64,000 bases of DNA from Hydrogenophaga taeniospiralis (GTDB taxonomy: Bacteria; Pseudomonadota; Gammaproteobacteria; Burkholderiales; Burkholderiaceae_C), in NCBI RefSeq assembly GCF_020510445.1, contig NZ_JAHBAG010000001.1:1712501-1776500 (forward strand), in the 5' to 3' direction. Every line of letters starts with the position of its first letter. The stretch's first letter is position 1. This document shows, in pieces, positions 19,274 to 28,809 of the stretch. The notes below the pieces were generated by a model. That model did not search any database, was not told the origin of the DNA, and saw only the letters and a program-made list of their open reading frames with translations. The position numbers and the translations under genes were made by a program.

Positions 19274-20679
19274 AACACGCCATTCGCCACATCCATTTCG
19301 TCGGCATCGGTGGCAGCGGCATGAGCGGCATCGCCGAGGTGCTGCTCAACCAGGGCTTCCGCATCTCGGGCAGCGACCTGGGCGAGAGCACGGTCACGCG
19401 CCGGCTGGTGGCGCTGGGAGCCGAGGTCTTCATCGGCCACGATGCGGCCCACATCGAAGGCGCCGACGCCATCGTCACCTCCACCGCGGTGAAGGACGAC
19501 AACCCCGAAGTGATCGCCGCGCACGCCAGGCTGGTGCCGGTGGTGCCGCGCGCGGTGATGTTGGCCGAGCTGATGCGCATGAAAAAGGGCGTGGCGATCG
19601 CCGGCACACACGGCAAGACCACGACCACCAGCCTGGTGGCCAGCGTGCTGGCCGCGGCCAACCTGGACCCGACCTTCGTGATCGGCGGGCGCCTCAACAG
19701 CGCGGGCGCCAACGCGCAGCTGGGTTCGGGCGAGTACATCGTGGTCGAGGCCGACGAGTCCGACGCCTCGTTCCTGAACCTGCTGCCGGTGCTCTCGGTC
19801 GTGACCAACATCGACGCCGACCACATGGACACCTACGGCCACGACTTCGGCCGCCTCAAGGCCGCCTTCGTGGAGTTCCTGCACCGCATGCCGTTCTACG
19901 GCGCTGCGGTGGTCTGCGTGGACGATGCCTCGATCCGCGAGATCCTGCCGCAGATCGCGCGCCCCATCACCAGCTACGGCTTTGCCGAAGACGCGCAGGT
20001 GCGCGCCACCCAGGTGCGCGCGGTGGGCGGGCAGATGCACTTCACCGTGCAGCGCCGCAACGGCGTGCAGTTGCCCGACCTGGACGTGGTGCTGAACCTG
20101 CCGGGCGAACACAACGTGCTCAACGCGCTGGCGGCCATCGGCATCGCGGTGGAGCTGGGCGTGCCGGACGCGGCCGTGCTGCAGGCGCTGGCCGAGTTCA
20201 AGGGCGTGGGCCGGCGCTTCCAGCGCTACGGCGAGGCCGCGCTGCCCGGTGGCGGGCACTGCACCGTGGTGGACGACTACGGCCACCACCCGGTGGAGAT
20301 GGCGGCCACGCTGGCCGCGGCGCGTGGGGCCTTCCCGGGCCGCCGGCTGGTGCTGGCCTTCCAGCCCCACCGCTACAGCCGCACCCGCGACTGTTTCGAG
20401 GATTTCGTGAAGGTGATCAACCAGGCCGACGCCGTGCTGCTGGCCGAGGTGTACGCCGCGGGCGAGGCGCCGATCGTGGCGGCCGACGGGCGTTCTCTGG
20501 CCCGTGCGCTGCGCGTGTCGGGCAAGCTCGAACCGGTGTTCGTGGACGACATCGCCGCCATGCCGCAGGCGATTCTGGACAACGCGCGCGACGGCGATGT
20601 GGTGCTGTGCATGGGCGCGGGGTCCATCGGCGCGGTGGCGGGGCGGGTGGTGGAAATGGCTCAGGAGGTTCGGACATGA
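19270..20679 (+). CDS. murC: MurC, UDP-MurNAc:L-Ala ligase
   Basis: The protein has 469 residues. MurC adds the first amino acid of the stem peptide. The motifs seen are [15 protein letters not shown], the P-loop [54 protein letters not shown] and [11 protein letters not shown]. It overlaps murG at its start and ddl at its end by ATGA. Mpl at 40128 is the related recycling ligase. Confidence 0.96.
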   Translation: MKHAIRHIHFVGIGGSGMSGIAEVLLNQGFRISGSDLGESTVTRRLVALGAEVFIGHDAAHIEGADAIVTSTAVKDDNPEVIAAHARLVPVVPRAVMLAELMRMKKGVAIAGTHGKTTTTSLVASVLAAANLDPTFVIGGRLNSAGANAQLGSGEYIVVEADESDASFLNLLPVLSVVTNIDADHMDTYGHDFGRLKAAFVEFLHRMPFYGAAVVCVDDASIREILPQIARPITSYGFAEDAQVRATQVRAVGGQMHFTVQRRNGVQLPDLDVVLNLPGEHNVLNALAAIGIAVELGVPDAAVLQALAEFKGVGRRFQRYGEAALPGGGHCTVVDDYGHHPVEMAATLAAARGAFPGRRLVLAFQPHRYSRTRDCFEDFVKVINQADAVLLAEVYAAGEAPIVAADGRSLARALRVSGKLEPVFVDDIAAMPQAILDNARDGDVVLCMGAGSIGAVAGRVVEMAQEVRT

Positions 20680-21650
20680 ATGCGATGGTGAACACGGCCC
20701 TGGCGGCGCAGGCCCTGGGCAAGGTGGCGGTGCTGATGGGCGGGCGCTCGGCCGAGCGCGAGGTCTCGCTGATGTCGGGCACCGGCGTGCTGGCCGCGCT
20801 GCGCTCCAAGGGCGTCGACGCGCACGCCTTCGACCCGGCCGAGCGCGACCTGGACGAGCTCAAGCGCGAAGGCTTCGCGCGCTGCTTCATCGCGTTGCAC
20901 GGCCGCTTTGGCGAAGACGGCACGGTGCAGGGCGCGCTGGAGTTGCTGGGCATTCCCTACACCGGGCCGGGCGTGATGGCCTCGGCGGTGGCCATGGACA
21001 AGCTCATGACCAAGCGCATCTGGATGGCCGAAGGCCTGTCCACCCCGGCCTGGCGCCAGGTGCACAGCGTGGAAGAAACGCAGGCGGCGTTTGCCACGCT
21101 GGGCTCGCCCATGATCGTCAAACCCGTGCGAGAGGGCTCCACCATCGGCCTGACCAAGGTGACCGAGCTCGCCCAATGCGCCGCCGCCTACGAACTGGCC
21201 GCGCGGCAGGACCCGCTGGTGATGTGCGAGCAGTTCATCGCGGGCGACGAGGTCACGATCCCGGTGCTCGGCACCGGTGCCGAGGCGCGGGCGCTGCCGG
21301 TGATCCGCATCGTGGCGCCCGACGGCAACTACGACTACCAGCACAAATACTTCACCGACGACACCCAGTACCTGGTGCCCTGCGGTCTGCCCGCGGGCGA
21401 GGAAGAGCGCATCCAGGCCCTGGTGCTCAAGGCCTACCTCACGCTGGGCTGCCGCGGCTGGGCCCGCGCCGACGTGATGATCGACGCGACCACGCGCCGG
21501 CCCTACCTGCTGGAGATCAACACCTCGCCGGGCATGACCGGGCACTCGCTGGTGCCCATGTCGGCCCGCGCCACCGGTCTCTCGTACGAAGACCTGTGCG
21601 TGACCGTGCTCGCCAGCGCCGCGCTGGACAACCCGGCCGGGAAAGCCTGA
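20676..21650 (+). CDS. ddl: D-alanine--D-alanine ligase
   Basis: The protein has 324 residues with an ATP-grasp fold. It makes the D-Ala-D-Ala that MurF uses. Segments seen are [17 protein letters not shown], the [12 protein letters not shown] loop, [18 protein letters not shown] and [13 protein letters not shown]. Its place in the cluster points to the DdlB type. GGAGG at 20664-20668 serves as the ribosome site. Confidence 0.95.
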   Translation: MNAMVNTALAAQALGKVAVLMGGRSAEREVSLMSGTGVLAALRSKGVDAHAFDPAERDLDELKREGFARCFIALHGRFGEDGTVQGALELLGIPYTGPGVMASAVAMDKLMTKRIWMAEGLSTPAWRQVHSVEETQAAFATLGSPMIVKPVREGSTIGLTKVTELAQCAAAYELAARQDPLVMCEQFIAGDEVTIPVLGTGAEARALPVIRIVAPDGNYDYQHKYFTDDTQYLVPCGLPAGEEERIQALVLKAYLTLGCRGWARADVMIDATTRRPYLLEINTSPGMTGHSLVPMSARATGLSYEDLCVTVLASAALDNPAGKA

Positions 21651-21660
21651 GCGCCTCACC

Positions 21661-22455
21661 ATGCCGCACACCGACCTGCCCCTGGACGTCAAGCTCATGA
21701 CCGTGGTCACCCACGTCCTGGTCGTGCTGTTTGCCGCCCTGTGCCTGGGCGCGCTCGGAACCTGGCTGGTGCGCCACCCGGTGTGGACGGTCCGGGCGAT
21801 CACGGTGCACGGTGACGTGGCGCACCAGAACGCGGTGACCTACCGTGCGCAGCTCGCTTCGCAGATGAAGAGCAGTCTCTCGGGCAGTTTCCTCACACTG
21901 GACCTGCAGCAGGTGCGCCGCCTGTTCGAGTCCGTGCCCTGGGTGCGCCAGGCGGTGGTGCAGCGCGAGTTCCCCAACCGCCTGCGCGTCACGATCGAGG
22001 AGCACCAGCCCGTGGCCTGGTGGGGGCCTTCAGGTTCGGGGCAGCTGGTCAGCCGGCTGGGCGAGGTGTTCGAGGCCAGCCCGGACGACAGCGATGGGCT
22101 GCCCGAGCTGATCGGCCCGGCGGACCACGCGCCCCAGGTCTGGGCGCTGTACCAGTTGCTCAGCGCCGAGTTCTCGCGTCTGGAGCTGGTGGTGGAGCGG
22201 CTCGAACTCAACGAGCGCGGCAGCTGGCGCGCGGTGCTCGACAGCGGTGCGCGCATCGAGCTCGGGCGCGGCAGCCCGGACGAACTGCTGGAGCGCGCGC
22301 GGCGTTTCACCGGCACCCTGAGCCAGCTCACCGAGCGCTACCCCGGCGCGCTGCAGTCCGTGGACCTGCGCTACCCCAACGGCTACGCGCTGCGCATGCG
22401 GGGCGTGACCACGCTCTCCGAAGACAGCCCCGGCACAGTCACCAACACAAGGTAA
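21661..22455 (+). CDS. ftsQ: FtsQ, bitopic divisome protein
   Basis: The protein has 264 residues. A membrane helix at about residues 15-35 is followed by a periplasmic POTRA domain (WTVRAITVHGDVAHQNAV and VPWVRQAVVQREFPNRL) and the FtsQ beta domain. FtsQ recruits FtsL and FtsB. It starts 10 bases after ddl and is followed by ftsA after 13 bases. Confidence 0.93.
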   Translation: MPHTDLPLDVKLMTVVTHVLVVLFAALCLGALGTWLVRHPVWTVRAITVHGDVAHQNAVTYRAQLASQMKSSLSGSFLTLDLQQVRRLFESVPWVRQAVVQREFPNRLRVTIEEHQPVAWWGPSGSGQLVSRLGEVFEASPDDSDGLPELIGPADHAPQVWALYQLLSAEFSRLELVVERLELNERGSWRAVLDSGARIELGRGSPDELLERARRFTGTLSQLTERYPGALQSVDLRYPNGYALRMRGVTTLSEDSPGTVTNTR

Positions 22456-22468
22456 TCAAGAAGCAATC

Positions 22469-23698
22469 ATGGCCAAGGAATACAAGGATTTGGTGGTCGG
22501 ACTCGACATTGGCACCGCCAAGATCATGGTGGTGGTGGCCGAGGTCCAAGCCAACGGCGAACTCAAGCTCGCGGGCCTGGGCGTGTCGGCCAGCCACGGC
22601 CTCAAGCGCGGCGTGGTGGTCAACATCGACGCCACCGTGCAGAGCATCCAGCAGGCGTTGAAAGAAGCCGAGCTGATGGCCGATTGCCGCATCGCCCGCG
22701 TCTACACCGGCATCACCGGCAGCCACATCCGCGGCATCAATTCCAGCGGCATGGTGGCCATCAAGGACCGTGAGGTCACGCCGGCCGACGTGGCGCGTGT
22801 GATCGAAACCGCCAAGGCCATCAACATCTCGACCGACCAGCGCCTGCTGCTGGTCGAGCCGCAGGAATTCGTGATCGACGGCCAGGAAGTGAAAGAGCCG
22901 ATCGGCATGAGCGGCATCCGGCTCGAAGCCAAGGTGCACATCGTTACCGGCGCGCAGAGCGCGGCCGAAAACATCATCAAGTGCGTGCGCCGCTGCGGCC
23001 TGGAGGTGGACCAGCTCATGCTCAACCCGCTGGCGTCGAGCCAGGCGGTGCTGACCGACGACGAAAAGGAGCTGGGCGTGGCGCTGGTGGACATCGGCGC
23101 GGGCACCACCGACGTGGCGATCTTCGCTGGCGGCGCGATCCGCCACACGGCGGTGATCCCGATCGCGGGCGACCTGATCACCAGCGACATCGCCATGGCG
23201 CTGCGCACGCCGACCAAGGACGCCGAGGACATCAAGGTCGAACACGGCTGCGCCAAGCAGCTGCTGGCCGACCCGGACCAGCAGGTCGAGGTGCCCGGTC
23301 TGGGCGATCGTGGCCCACGCATGCTCAGCCGCCAGGCGCTGGCTGGCGTGATCGAACCGCGGGTGGAGGAGATCTTTGCGCTGGTGCAGCAGGTGGTGCG
23401 CGACTCCGGCCACGAGGAGGTGTTGTCCTCGGGCATCGTGCTCACCGGTGGCAGCGCCGTCATGCCCGGCATGGTGGAACTGGGGGAAGACATCTTCCTG
23501 AAACCGGTGCGCCGGGGCATTCCGAACTACGCCAGCGCGCTCTCGGACATGGTGGCGCAGACGCGCGCCGCCACGGTCATGGGTCTGCTGGAGGAGGCGC
23601 GCATGGCGCGTGTGCGTGGCCACAAGGTGGCCCAGAAAGCGGGTTCCATGCAAAGCGCACTGGAACGCATCAAAAACTGGTTTGTGGGGACCTTCTGA
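22469..23698 (+). CDS. ftsA: FtsA, actin-like membrane tether of the Z ring
   Basis: The protein has 409 residues with an actin/Hsp70 fold. The phosphate 1 loop is VVGLDIGTAKIMV. LVDIGAGTTDVAIF is phosphate 2, and IVLTGGSAVMPGM is the adenosine motif. The C-terminus ends in an amphipathic helix (QSALERIKNWFVGTF) that binds the membrane. FtsA links FtsZ to the divisome. Unlike most genes here it is followed by a 250-bp gap before ftsZ. Confidence 0.96.
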   Translation: MAKEYKDLVVGLDIGTAKIMVVVAEVQANGELKLAGLGVSASHGLKRGVVVNIDATVQSIQQALKEAELMADCRIARVYTGITGSHIRGINSSGMVAIKDREVTPADVARVIETAKAINISTDQRLLLVEPQEFVIDGQEVKEPIGMSGIRLEAKVHIVTGAQSAAENIIKCVRRCGLEVDQLMLNPLASSQAVLTDDEKELGVALVDIGAGTTDVAIFAGGAIRHTAVIPIAGDLITSDIAMALRTPTKDAEDIKVEHGCAKQLLADPDQQVEVPGLGDRGPRMLSRQALAGVIEPRVEEIFALVQQVVRDSGHEEVLSSGIVLTGGSAVMPGMVELGEDIFLKPVRRGIPNYASALSDMVAQTRAATVMGLLEEARMARVRGHKVAQKAGSMQSALERIKNWFVGTF

Positions 23699-23713
23699 TG
23701 AAGCCATTGATCA

Positions 23714-23795
23714 CCCCTGCACCGCGCCTTCGGCGCGTCTCCACCCCAGAGGGGCGCCAGCTGTCGCTTGGCGGAGCCAGTTCGCTGGTGCCCTT
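23714..23795 (+). repeat. Degenerate palindromic 3'-flanking repeat, copy G
   Basis: Starting 16 bases after the ftsA stop, the sequence CCGCGCCTTCGGCGCGTC, then ACCCCAGAGGGGCGCCAGCTG, then GGCGGAGCC and GCTGGTGCCC, follows the family layout with many changes. The remainder of the ftsA-ftsZ gap (to 23948) shows no gene; a ribosome site AGGAGAGAG precedes ftsZ. Confidence 0.5.
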
Positions 23796-23948
23796 GACCC
23801 CGCGCACCCGGCCCAGACCGCGGTCCCGATGTCGGGTCTGCACCGGACCGCCTGGCTGAGGCACCTCACAGCGCAACGAACCGAATCTGATTTTTTGAAT
23901 GAAAACCGCCCCGAACCTCGGGTTCAAGGGCAACAACAGGAGAGAGCC

Positions 23949-25163
23949 ATGAGCATCGAAATGATTGAAGTGGAAGAATTCAACCAGGGCACCCAGATCA
24001 AGGTCATCGGCGTTGGCGGTGGCGGCAGCAACGCGGTGGAACACATGATCTCGCGTGCCGTGCAAGGCGTGGAGTTCATCTGCGCCAACACCGACGCGCA
24101 GTCCCTCGCCCGCAGCGCGGCCACCCGCACCATTCAGCTCGGCACCACCGGCCTGGGCGCTGGCAGCAAGCCTGAAAAGGGGCGCGAGGCCGCCGAGCTC
24201 GCCGTCGACGAGATCCGCACCGCCATCGACGGCGCGCACATGCTCTTCATCACCGCCGGCATGGGTGGCGGCACCGGCACCGGCGCGGCGCCCGTGATCG
24301 CCCGCGTGGCCAAGGAGATGGGCATTCTCACCGTGGGCGTGGTCACCAAACCCTTCGACTGGGAAGGTGGCCGCCGCATGACCAACGCCGACAACGGCCT
24401 GGCCGAGCTTGAAGCCAACGTGGACTCGCTGATCGTGGTGCTCAACGAGAAGCTGCTCGAAGTGCTGGGCGACGACGTGACGCAGGACGAGGCCTTTGCC
24501 CACGCCAACGACGTGTTGAAGAACGCCGTGGGCGGCATCGCCGAGATCATCAACGAGTACGGCAACGTCAACGTCGACTTCGAAGACGTGCGCACCGTGA
24601 TGGGCGAACCCGGCAAGGCCATGATGGGCACCGCGGTCGCCGCCGGCCCGGACCGCGCGCGCATCGCCGCCGAGCAGGCCGTGGCCTGCCCGCTGCTTGA
24701 AGGCATCGACCTCTCCGGTGCCAAGGGCGTGCTGGTGCTGGTGACCGCGGCCAAGGGATCGCTCAAGCTGTCCGAATCGAAGCTGGCCATGAACACCATC
24801 CGCGCCTACGCTTCGCCGGACGCGCACGTGATCTACGGCGCCGCCTACGACGACAGCCTGGGCGACGAGATGCGCGTCACGGTGGTGGCCACGGGTCTGA
24901 GCCGCCAGGGCGTGCGCCGCACCGCGCCGCCGCTGCAGGTGCTGCGCACCGGCACCGACAACGTGCCGTTCAACGTGCCCACCGTCAACGCCGCCGTGGG
25001 TGGCCCGGGCGCGGGCATGGCCCAGCCCGACTACAACTCCATGGCCGTGCCCAGCGTCTGGCGCACCAACCGCACCCAGGCCGCGGCCAAGGTGGATGCG
25101 TTGGCCTCGGGCGGCATGGACGATTTCGAGATCCCGGCCTTTCTGCGCAAACAGGCGGATTGA
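23949..25163 (+). CDS. ftsZ: FtsZ, tubulin-like division GTPase
   Basis: The protein has 404 residues. FtsZ assembles into the cytokinetic ring. The tubulin signature GGGTGTGAAP is at about residue 106, and GVGGGGSNAVEHM is near the N-terminus. The conserved tail peptide DDFEIPAFLRKQAD, which binds FtsA, ends the protein after a variable linker. I chose the ATG at 23949, behind AGGAGAGAG; the frame stays open upstream without support. Confidence 0.97.
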   Translation: MSIEMIEVEEFNQGTQIKVIGVGGGGSNAVEHMISRAVQGVEFICANTDAQSLARSAATRTIQLGTTGLGAGSKPEKGREAAELAVDEIRTAIDGAHMLFITAGMGGGTGTGAAPVIARVAKEMGILTVGVVTKPFDWEGGRRMTNADNGLAELEANVDSLIVVLNEKLLEVLGDDVTQDEAFAHANDVLKNAVGGIAEIINEYGNVNVDFEDVRTVMGEPGKAMMGTAVAAGPDRARIAAEQAVACPLLEGIDLSGAKGVLVLVTAAKGSLKLSESKLAMNTIRAYASPDAHVIYGAAYDDSLGDEMRVTVVATGLSRQGVRRTAPPLQVLRTGTDNVPFNVPTVNAAVGGPGAGMAQPDYNSMAVPSVWRTNRTQAAAKVDALASGGMDDFEIPAFLRKQAD

Positions 25164-25164
25164 C

Positions 25165-25242
25165 TCCCCCCGCGCCGCCTGCGGCGTCACCCCCCAGGGG
25201 GCAACACCTGCGGCCCGGCGAAGCCGGTTCCGCGGTGTTCCC
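25165..25242 (+). repeat. Palindromic 3'-flanking repeat, copy C
   Basis: The element begins 2 bases after the ftsZ stop. It shows GCGCCGCCTGCGGCGTC, CCCCCCAGGGGGC and GGCCCGGCGAAGCCGG, with CAACACC and GGTGTTC outer arms. It is the clearest copy of the family and separates ftsZ from lpxC. Confidence 0.8.
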
Positions 25243-25289
25243 GACGGGGGGCACTTCTCGCGTGGGGCGTCGTGGCTCGCGGGTGGATC

Positions 25290-25317
25290 TTGTTTTCGGA
25301 TATCGCCGGGATAGTTT
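25290..25317 (+). promoter_or_regulatory. Weak candidate lpxC promoter
   Basis: TTGTTT (25290-25295), a 16-base spacer and TAGTTT (25312-25317) lie 42 bases before the lpxC ATG, in the only AT-leaning part of the ftsZ-lpxC gap. It was read by eye and the -10 is poor. Confidence 0.25.
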
Positions 25318-25359
25318 TCCTGGTCAGCACGAAATCGCCCGGAAAATTAAAATCGACCC

Positions 25360-26283
25360 ATGCTTGCGCAACGTACCCTCAAATCCCTGACCAAAGCCGT
25401 CGGCGTGGGCCTGCACAGCGGTCAGCGGGTGGAGCTGACGCTGCGCCCGGCCGCGCCGGACACGGGCATCGTGTTCCGCCGCGTCGACCTGCCCGAACCG
25501 GTGGACATCGCCGTGACGGCCGAGTCGGTGTCGGACACCCGGCTTGCTTCCACCATCTCCAACGGCGGCGTCAAGGTGCACACGGTGGAGCACCTGATGA
25601 GCGCCTGCGCCGGCCTGGGGCTGGACAACCTGTACGTTGACATCACCGCCGAAGAGGTGCCCATTCTCGACGGCTCGTCGGCCTCGTTCGTCTACCTGCT
25701 GCAAAGCGCCGGCATCGTGATGCAGAAGGCGCCCAAGCGCTTCATCCGGGTGATCAAACCGGTGGAGGTGCGCGAAGGCGAGGGGCGCAGCCTGAAGTGG
25801 GCGCGGCTGGAGCCGTACCACGGCTACAAGCTCAGCTTCGAGATCGAGTTCGACCACCCCGCCGTGAGCTCCACCGGCCAGCGGGTCGAATTCGATTTCG
25901 GCAGTGGCCAGTACGCGCGCGAGATCGCGCGTGCACGCACCTTCGGCTTCACCCGCGACGTGGAGATGATGCGTTCGCACGGGCTGGCCATGGGCGGCGG
26001 GCTGGACAACGCCATCGTGATGGACGATGTGAAGGTGCTCAACGCCGACGGCCTGCGCTACCAGGACGAATTCGTCAAACACAAGATCCTTGACGCCATC
26101 GGCGACCTGTACATCGTGGGCAAACCGCTGCTGGCGGCCTACACCGCGTTTCGCAGCGGCCACGCCTTGAACAACCAGCTGCTGCGGGCCCTGCTGGCCC
26201 GACCCGATGCCTACGAGGTGGTGAGCTTTGAGCACGAGCGCGAGGCCCCGAAAGGCTTCGCCCAGCTCGCCCCGGCCTGGTAG
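25360..26283 (+). CDS. lpxC: LpxC, UDP-3-O-acyl-GlcNAc deacetylase
   Basis: The protein has 307 residues. LpxC is the zinc deacetylase that commits precursors to lipid A. The zinc site is HTVEHLMSA with the later [10 protein letters not shown]. The GVGLHSG and ILDGSSASF motifs are also present. It sits in its usual place after ftsZ, so envelope growth genes are kept together. No SecM- or DUF721-type gene follows as in E. coli; a small membrane protein comes next. Confidence 0.97.
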   Translation: MLAQRTLKSLTKAVGVGLHSGQRVELTLRPAAPDTGIVFRRVDLPEPVDIAVTAESVSDTRLASTISNGGVKVHTVEHLMSACAGLGLDNLYVDITAEEVPILDGSSASFVYLLQSAGIVMQKAPKRFIRVIKPVEVREGEGRSLKWARLEPYHGYKLSFEIEFDHPAVSSTGQRVEFDFGSGQYAREIARARTFGFTRDVEMMRSHGLAMGGGLDNAIVMDDVKVLNADGLRYQDEFVKHKILDAIGDLYIVGKPLLAAYTAFRSGHALNNQLLRALLARPDAYEVVSFEHEREAPKGFAQLAPAW

Positions 26284-26293
26284 GCGCGCGCCC

Positions 26294-26470
26294 ATGCTGT
26301 TGTTCCGCTTCGCCGTCTTCTTTCTCTTGCTCGCGGCCGGCGTGTGTTTCGCCTTCTACATCGGCACCGGCCAGCAACGCTACAGAACCTGGGGCATCAA
26401 GATCCTCAAATGGACCCTGATCGCCGCACTGGGCTTCTTTGGCGTCCTGATCCTTGAACGCATTCTTTAG
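26294..26470 (+). CDS. Small membrane protein of unknown function
   Basis: The product is 58 residues: two hydrophobic helices (about 2-24 and 38-56) joined by a short loop with GTGQQRYRTWG. It starts 10 bases after the lpxC stop and is probably co-transcribed with it. Membrane helices and codon use support a real gene. No family is recognised. Confidence 0.65.
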   Translation: MLLFRFAVFFLLLAAGVCFAFYIGTGQQRYRTWGIKILKWTLIAALGFFGVLILERIL

Positions 26471-26512
26471 CAGTTCCCCTCCGCCCAGCGCAGCCGAGGC
26501 GCGTGACTTCAC

Positions 26513-26591
26513 CGAGGATGCCGTGGAACCGGCTTCGCCGGGCCACTCGCATCGCCCCCTGAGGGGTGACGCCGCAGGCGGCGCGGGGGGG
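26513..26591 (-). repeat. Palindromic 3'-flanking repeat, copy D
   Basis: On the minus strand the element begins directly after the ruvC stop: CGCGCCGCCTGCGGCGTC, CCCCTCAGGGGG and GGCCCGGCGAAGCCGG, then GGTTCCACGG. The outer arms are less well kept than in copy C. It fills the gap between two convergent transcripts. Confidence 0.75.
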
Positions 26592-27140
26592 TCAATAACT
26601 CCTGCCGCTCTTGTACGCAGCGTGTGTGCGCGCCTGCAGCGGACTCACTTTGTTGATGGCCGCCACCGAGCGTGCCACCTGCGCATGGGTGATGGCCAGG
26701 CCCAGGGCGTCGGCGGCGTCCTTGCCGGGCAGGCCCGGCAGCTGCAGCAGCCGCTTCACCATCTCCTGCATCTGGGCCTTGTCGGCCCGACCGTAGCCGA
26801 CCACGGCCTTCTTCAACTGCAGCGCGGTGTATTCGGCCACGGGCAGCCCGTTGGCCACCAGCGCGGTCAGGCAGCAACCACGCGCCTGGCCCAGCAGCAG
26901 CGTGGCCTGCGGGTTGACGTTGACGAACACGATCTCGCAGGCCGAGGTCTCGGGCTGGTAGCGCTTGACCACCGCGGAGATGCCGTCGAACAGGATCTTC
27001 AGCCGCTCGGGCAGCAGGGCGCCGTCTTTCGGGCTGGTCTGGATGGTGCCGCTGGCCACATAGTGCAGCGCCGCGCCGTCGGTGTCGATCACGCCAAAGC
27101 CGGTGCATTGCAGGCCGGGGTCGATGCCGAGGATTCTCAT
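26592..27140 (-). CDS. ruvC: RuvC, Holliday junction resolvase
   Basis: The protein has 182 residues. RuvC cuts Holliday junctions with RuvAB. The first acidic residue lies in [16 protein letters not shown]; further acidic residues lie in the CEIVFVN region and in [13 protein letters not shown]. ruvA and ruvB are not nearby. The start overlaps the cdsA-like stop by 4 bp, so it closes the leftward run that starts at 33362. Confidence 0.95.
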   Translation of the reverse strand: MRILGIDPGLQCTGFGVIDTDGAALHYVASGTIQTSPKDGALLPERLKILFDGISAVVKRYQPETSACEIVFVNVNPQATLLLGQARGCCLTALVANGLPVAEYTALQLKKAVVGYGRADKAQMQEMVKRLLQLPGLPGKDAADALGLAITHAQVARSVAAINKVSPLQARTHAAYKSGRSY

Positions 27141-28129
27141 AGGTTGAAGGTCCAGCGCACCGAATGGAAGAACACCGGCGCGGCGAAACACAGCGCGTCC
27201 ACGCGGTCGAGCAGGCCGCTGGCCCCGGTGACCGAGCGGCTGGCCGATCCCCAGTGGGTCACGCCGCGGTCGCGTTTGATGGCCTTCATGACCAGGTGCC
27301 CGAACGAGCCGGCCGCGCAGGCCACCAGCGCCATGGCCATGGCCGGCAGAGGCTTGAACGGTGTCAGGCCCGCCAGCGCCGCCCCCAGCAGACCGCCGGC
27401 GGCGAGCCCCAGGGCCCAGCTGCGCCAATGAAAGCTGCCGCTGATGGCCGGGGCCACGGGCCGGTGCGGGCGCCGCGCCGTCAGGTGCTGCACCAGCATG
27501 CAGGTCTGCACCACCAGCACCAGGAAGAACACGAGGAACGCGGTCTTGCCGGCGAAGCGCGGGAAATTCAGCAGCAGCAGGGCCGGCACATGGCTCATGC
27601 CGTAGACGCAGACCATGATGCCCCACTGCAGCTTGGCGTTGCGCTCCAGGAAGCGCTGCGGGTCGTTGCCCAGTGCACTCACCACCGGGATCGCCAGGAA
27701 GACATAGACCGGGATGAACACGGTGAAGAGGTTGAAGCGTTCGGTCCACACCAGCGCGTATTGCAGGGGCAGCACGGTGAAGAAGGCCAGCACCAGGCTG
27801 CGATGGTCGCCGCGGCGCGTGGGCGAGAGGCTGATGAACTCGCGCAGGATGAAAAACGACACCAGGCCGAACAACACGATGGCCACGCCTTCGCCCATGA
27901 CCCAGCCGACCCAGAACACCAGCGCCATCACCCACGAACTGCGCAGCAGCGCCTGGTTGTCCCGCAACCGCAGGGCGCGCGCGGTCTGGGTGTCGTCATC
28001 GCCCGCGCGGCGTTCGCGCAGCGACAGCAGCACCCCCACACCGCTGGCGATCAGCAGCAGGCCAAACAGCAGCACGAACACCAGGCTGACCTGCTGATCG
28101 GCGCTGAGGCTGCGCAGGAAAGACGTCAT
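27137..28129 (-). CDS. CdsA-like phosphatidate cytidylyltransferase
   Basis: The protein has 330 residues and about eight membrane helices and belongs to the CTP_transf_1 family. CdsA makes CDP-diacylglycerol from CTP and phosphatidate. The C-terminal signature region reads [14 protein letters not shown] and then [12 protein letters not shown]: the K-R-D and D-R-x-D parts are kept, but the usual HGG before the D-R-x-D is altered. It sits directly after plsC, whose product phosphatidate would be its substrate. The altered signature could mean a YnbB-like relative. Confidence 0.8.
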   Translation of the reverse strand: MTSFLRSLSADQQVSLVFVLLFGLLLIASGVGVLLSLRERRAGDDDTQTARALRLRDNQALLRSSWVMALVFWVGWVMGEGVAIVLFGLVSFFILREFISLSPTRRGDHRSLVLAFFTVLPLQYALVWTERFNLFTVFIPVYVFLAIPVVSALGNDPQRFLERNAKLQWGIMVCVYGMSHVPALLLLNFPRFAGKTAFLVFFLVLVVQTCMLVQHLTARRPHRPVAPAISGSFHWRSWALGLAAGGLLGAALAGLTPFKPLPAMAMALVACAAGSFGHLVMKAIKRDRGVTHWGSASRSVTGASGLLDRVDALCFAAPVFFHSVRWTFNL

Positions 28130-28184
28130 CCGCGTGCCCTCCGGGACACGAACCGTGGGCGGGTGCAGGCGGCGGCGTGGCGGT

Positions 28185-28802
28185 TCATACGTCCCTCAGC
28201 GCCATGACGGCGTCGCGCGCGCGGGTCAGGAAGGCGGTGCGCGGTTCGTCCACCCCCAGCGCCAAGGGGGCGCCAAAGGTGACGGAGCACAGCACCGGCA
28301 CCGGCACCACCTCGCCCTTGGGCATCACGCGCTGCACGTTGTGGATCCAGGCCGGCACCAGCACCACGCCGGGAAAGCGTTGGGCCAGGTTGTACAGGCC
28401 CGACTTGAACGGTTGCGGGTCTTCGTCGTGGCCGCGCGTGCCTTCGGGGAACAGGATCAGCGAGTCGCCGCTGTCCAACGCGTTGATGAGCGGCTGCAGC
28501 GGGTCCTCGTCGCCCTTGCGCTCGCGTTCCACATACACCGCGTTGAACACCTCGGTGGTGATCCAGCGTTTGAACGGCGAGGCGGTCCAGTAATCGCGCG
28601 CGGCGATCGGGCGGGTGATGCTGCGCAGCTCCTGGGGCAGCGCGGCCCAGATCAGCACCAGATCGGCGTGGCTCTGGTGGTTGGCGAAATAGATGCGCTG
28701 TTCGGCCTTGGGCGGGCAGCCGTACCAGCGTGCCTGGGCGCCGGTGAGCAGACGCACCAGCCAGAGCAGGAAGGTGCTCATGGCTTGGGCACGCCAGTTC
28801 AT
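28185..28802 (-). CDS. Lysophospholipid acyltransferase (PlsC family)
   Basis: The protein has 205 residues. The HX4D motif is NHQSHAD, and FPEGTRG is the second acyltransferase motif. The family acylates 1-acyl-glycerol-3-phosphate to phosphatidate at the inner membrane. I took the ATG at 28802; an inner ATG at 28781 is also possible. It lies between mtgA and the cdsA-like gene, so it probably feeds the latter. Substrate specificity within the PlsC family cannot be told. Confidence 0.85.
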   Translation of the reverse strand: MNWRAQAMSTFLLWLVRLLTGAQARWYGCPPKAEQRIYFANHQSHADLVLIWAALPQELRSITRPIAARDYWTASPFKRWITTEVFNAVYVERERKGDEDPLQPLINALDSGDSLILFPEGTRGHDEDPQPFKSGLYNLAQRFPGVVLVPAWIHNVQRVMPKGEVVPVPVLCSVTFGAPLALGVDEPRTAFLTRARDAVMALRDV

Positions 28803-28809
28803 GGAAACC

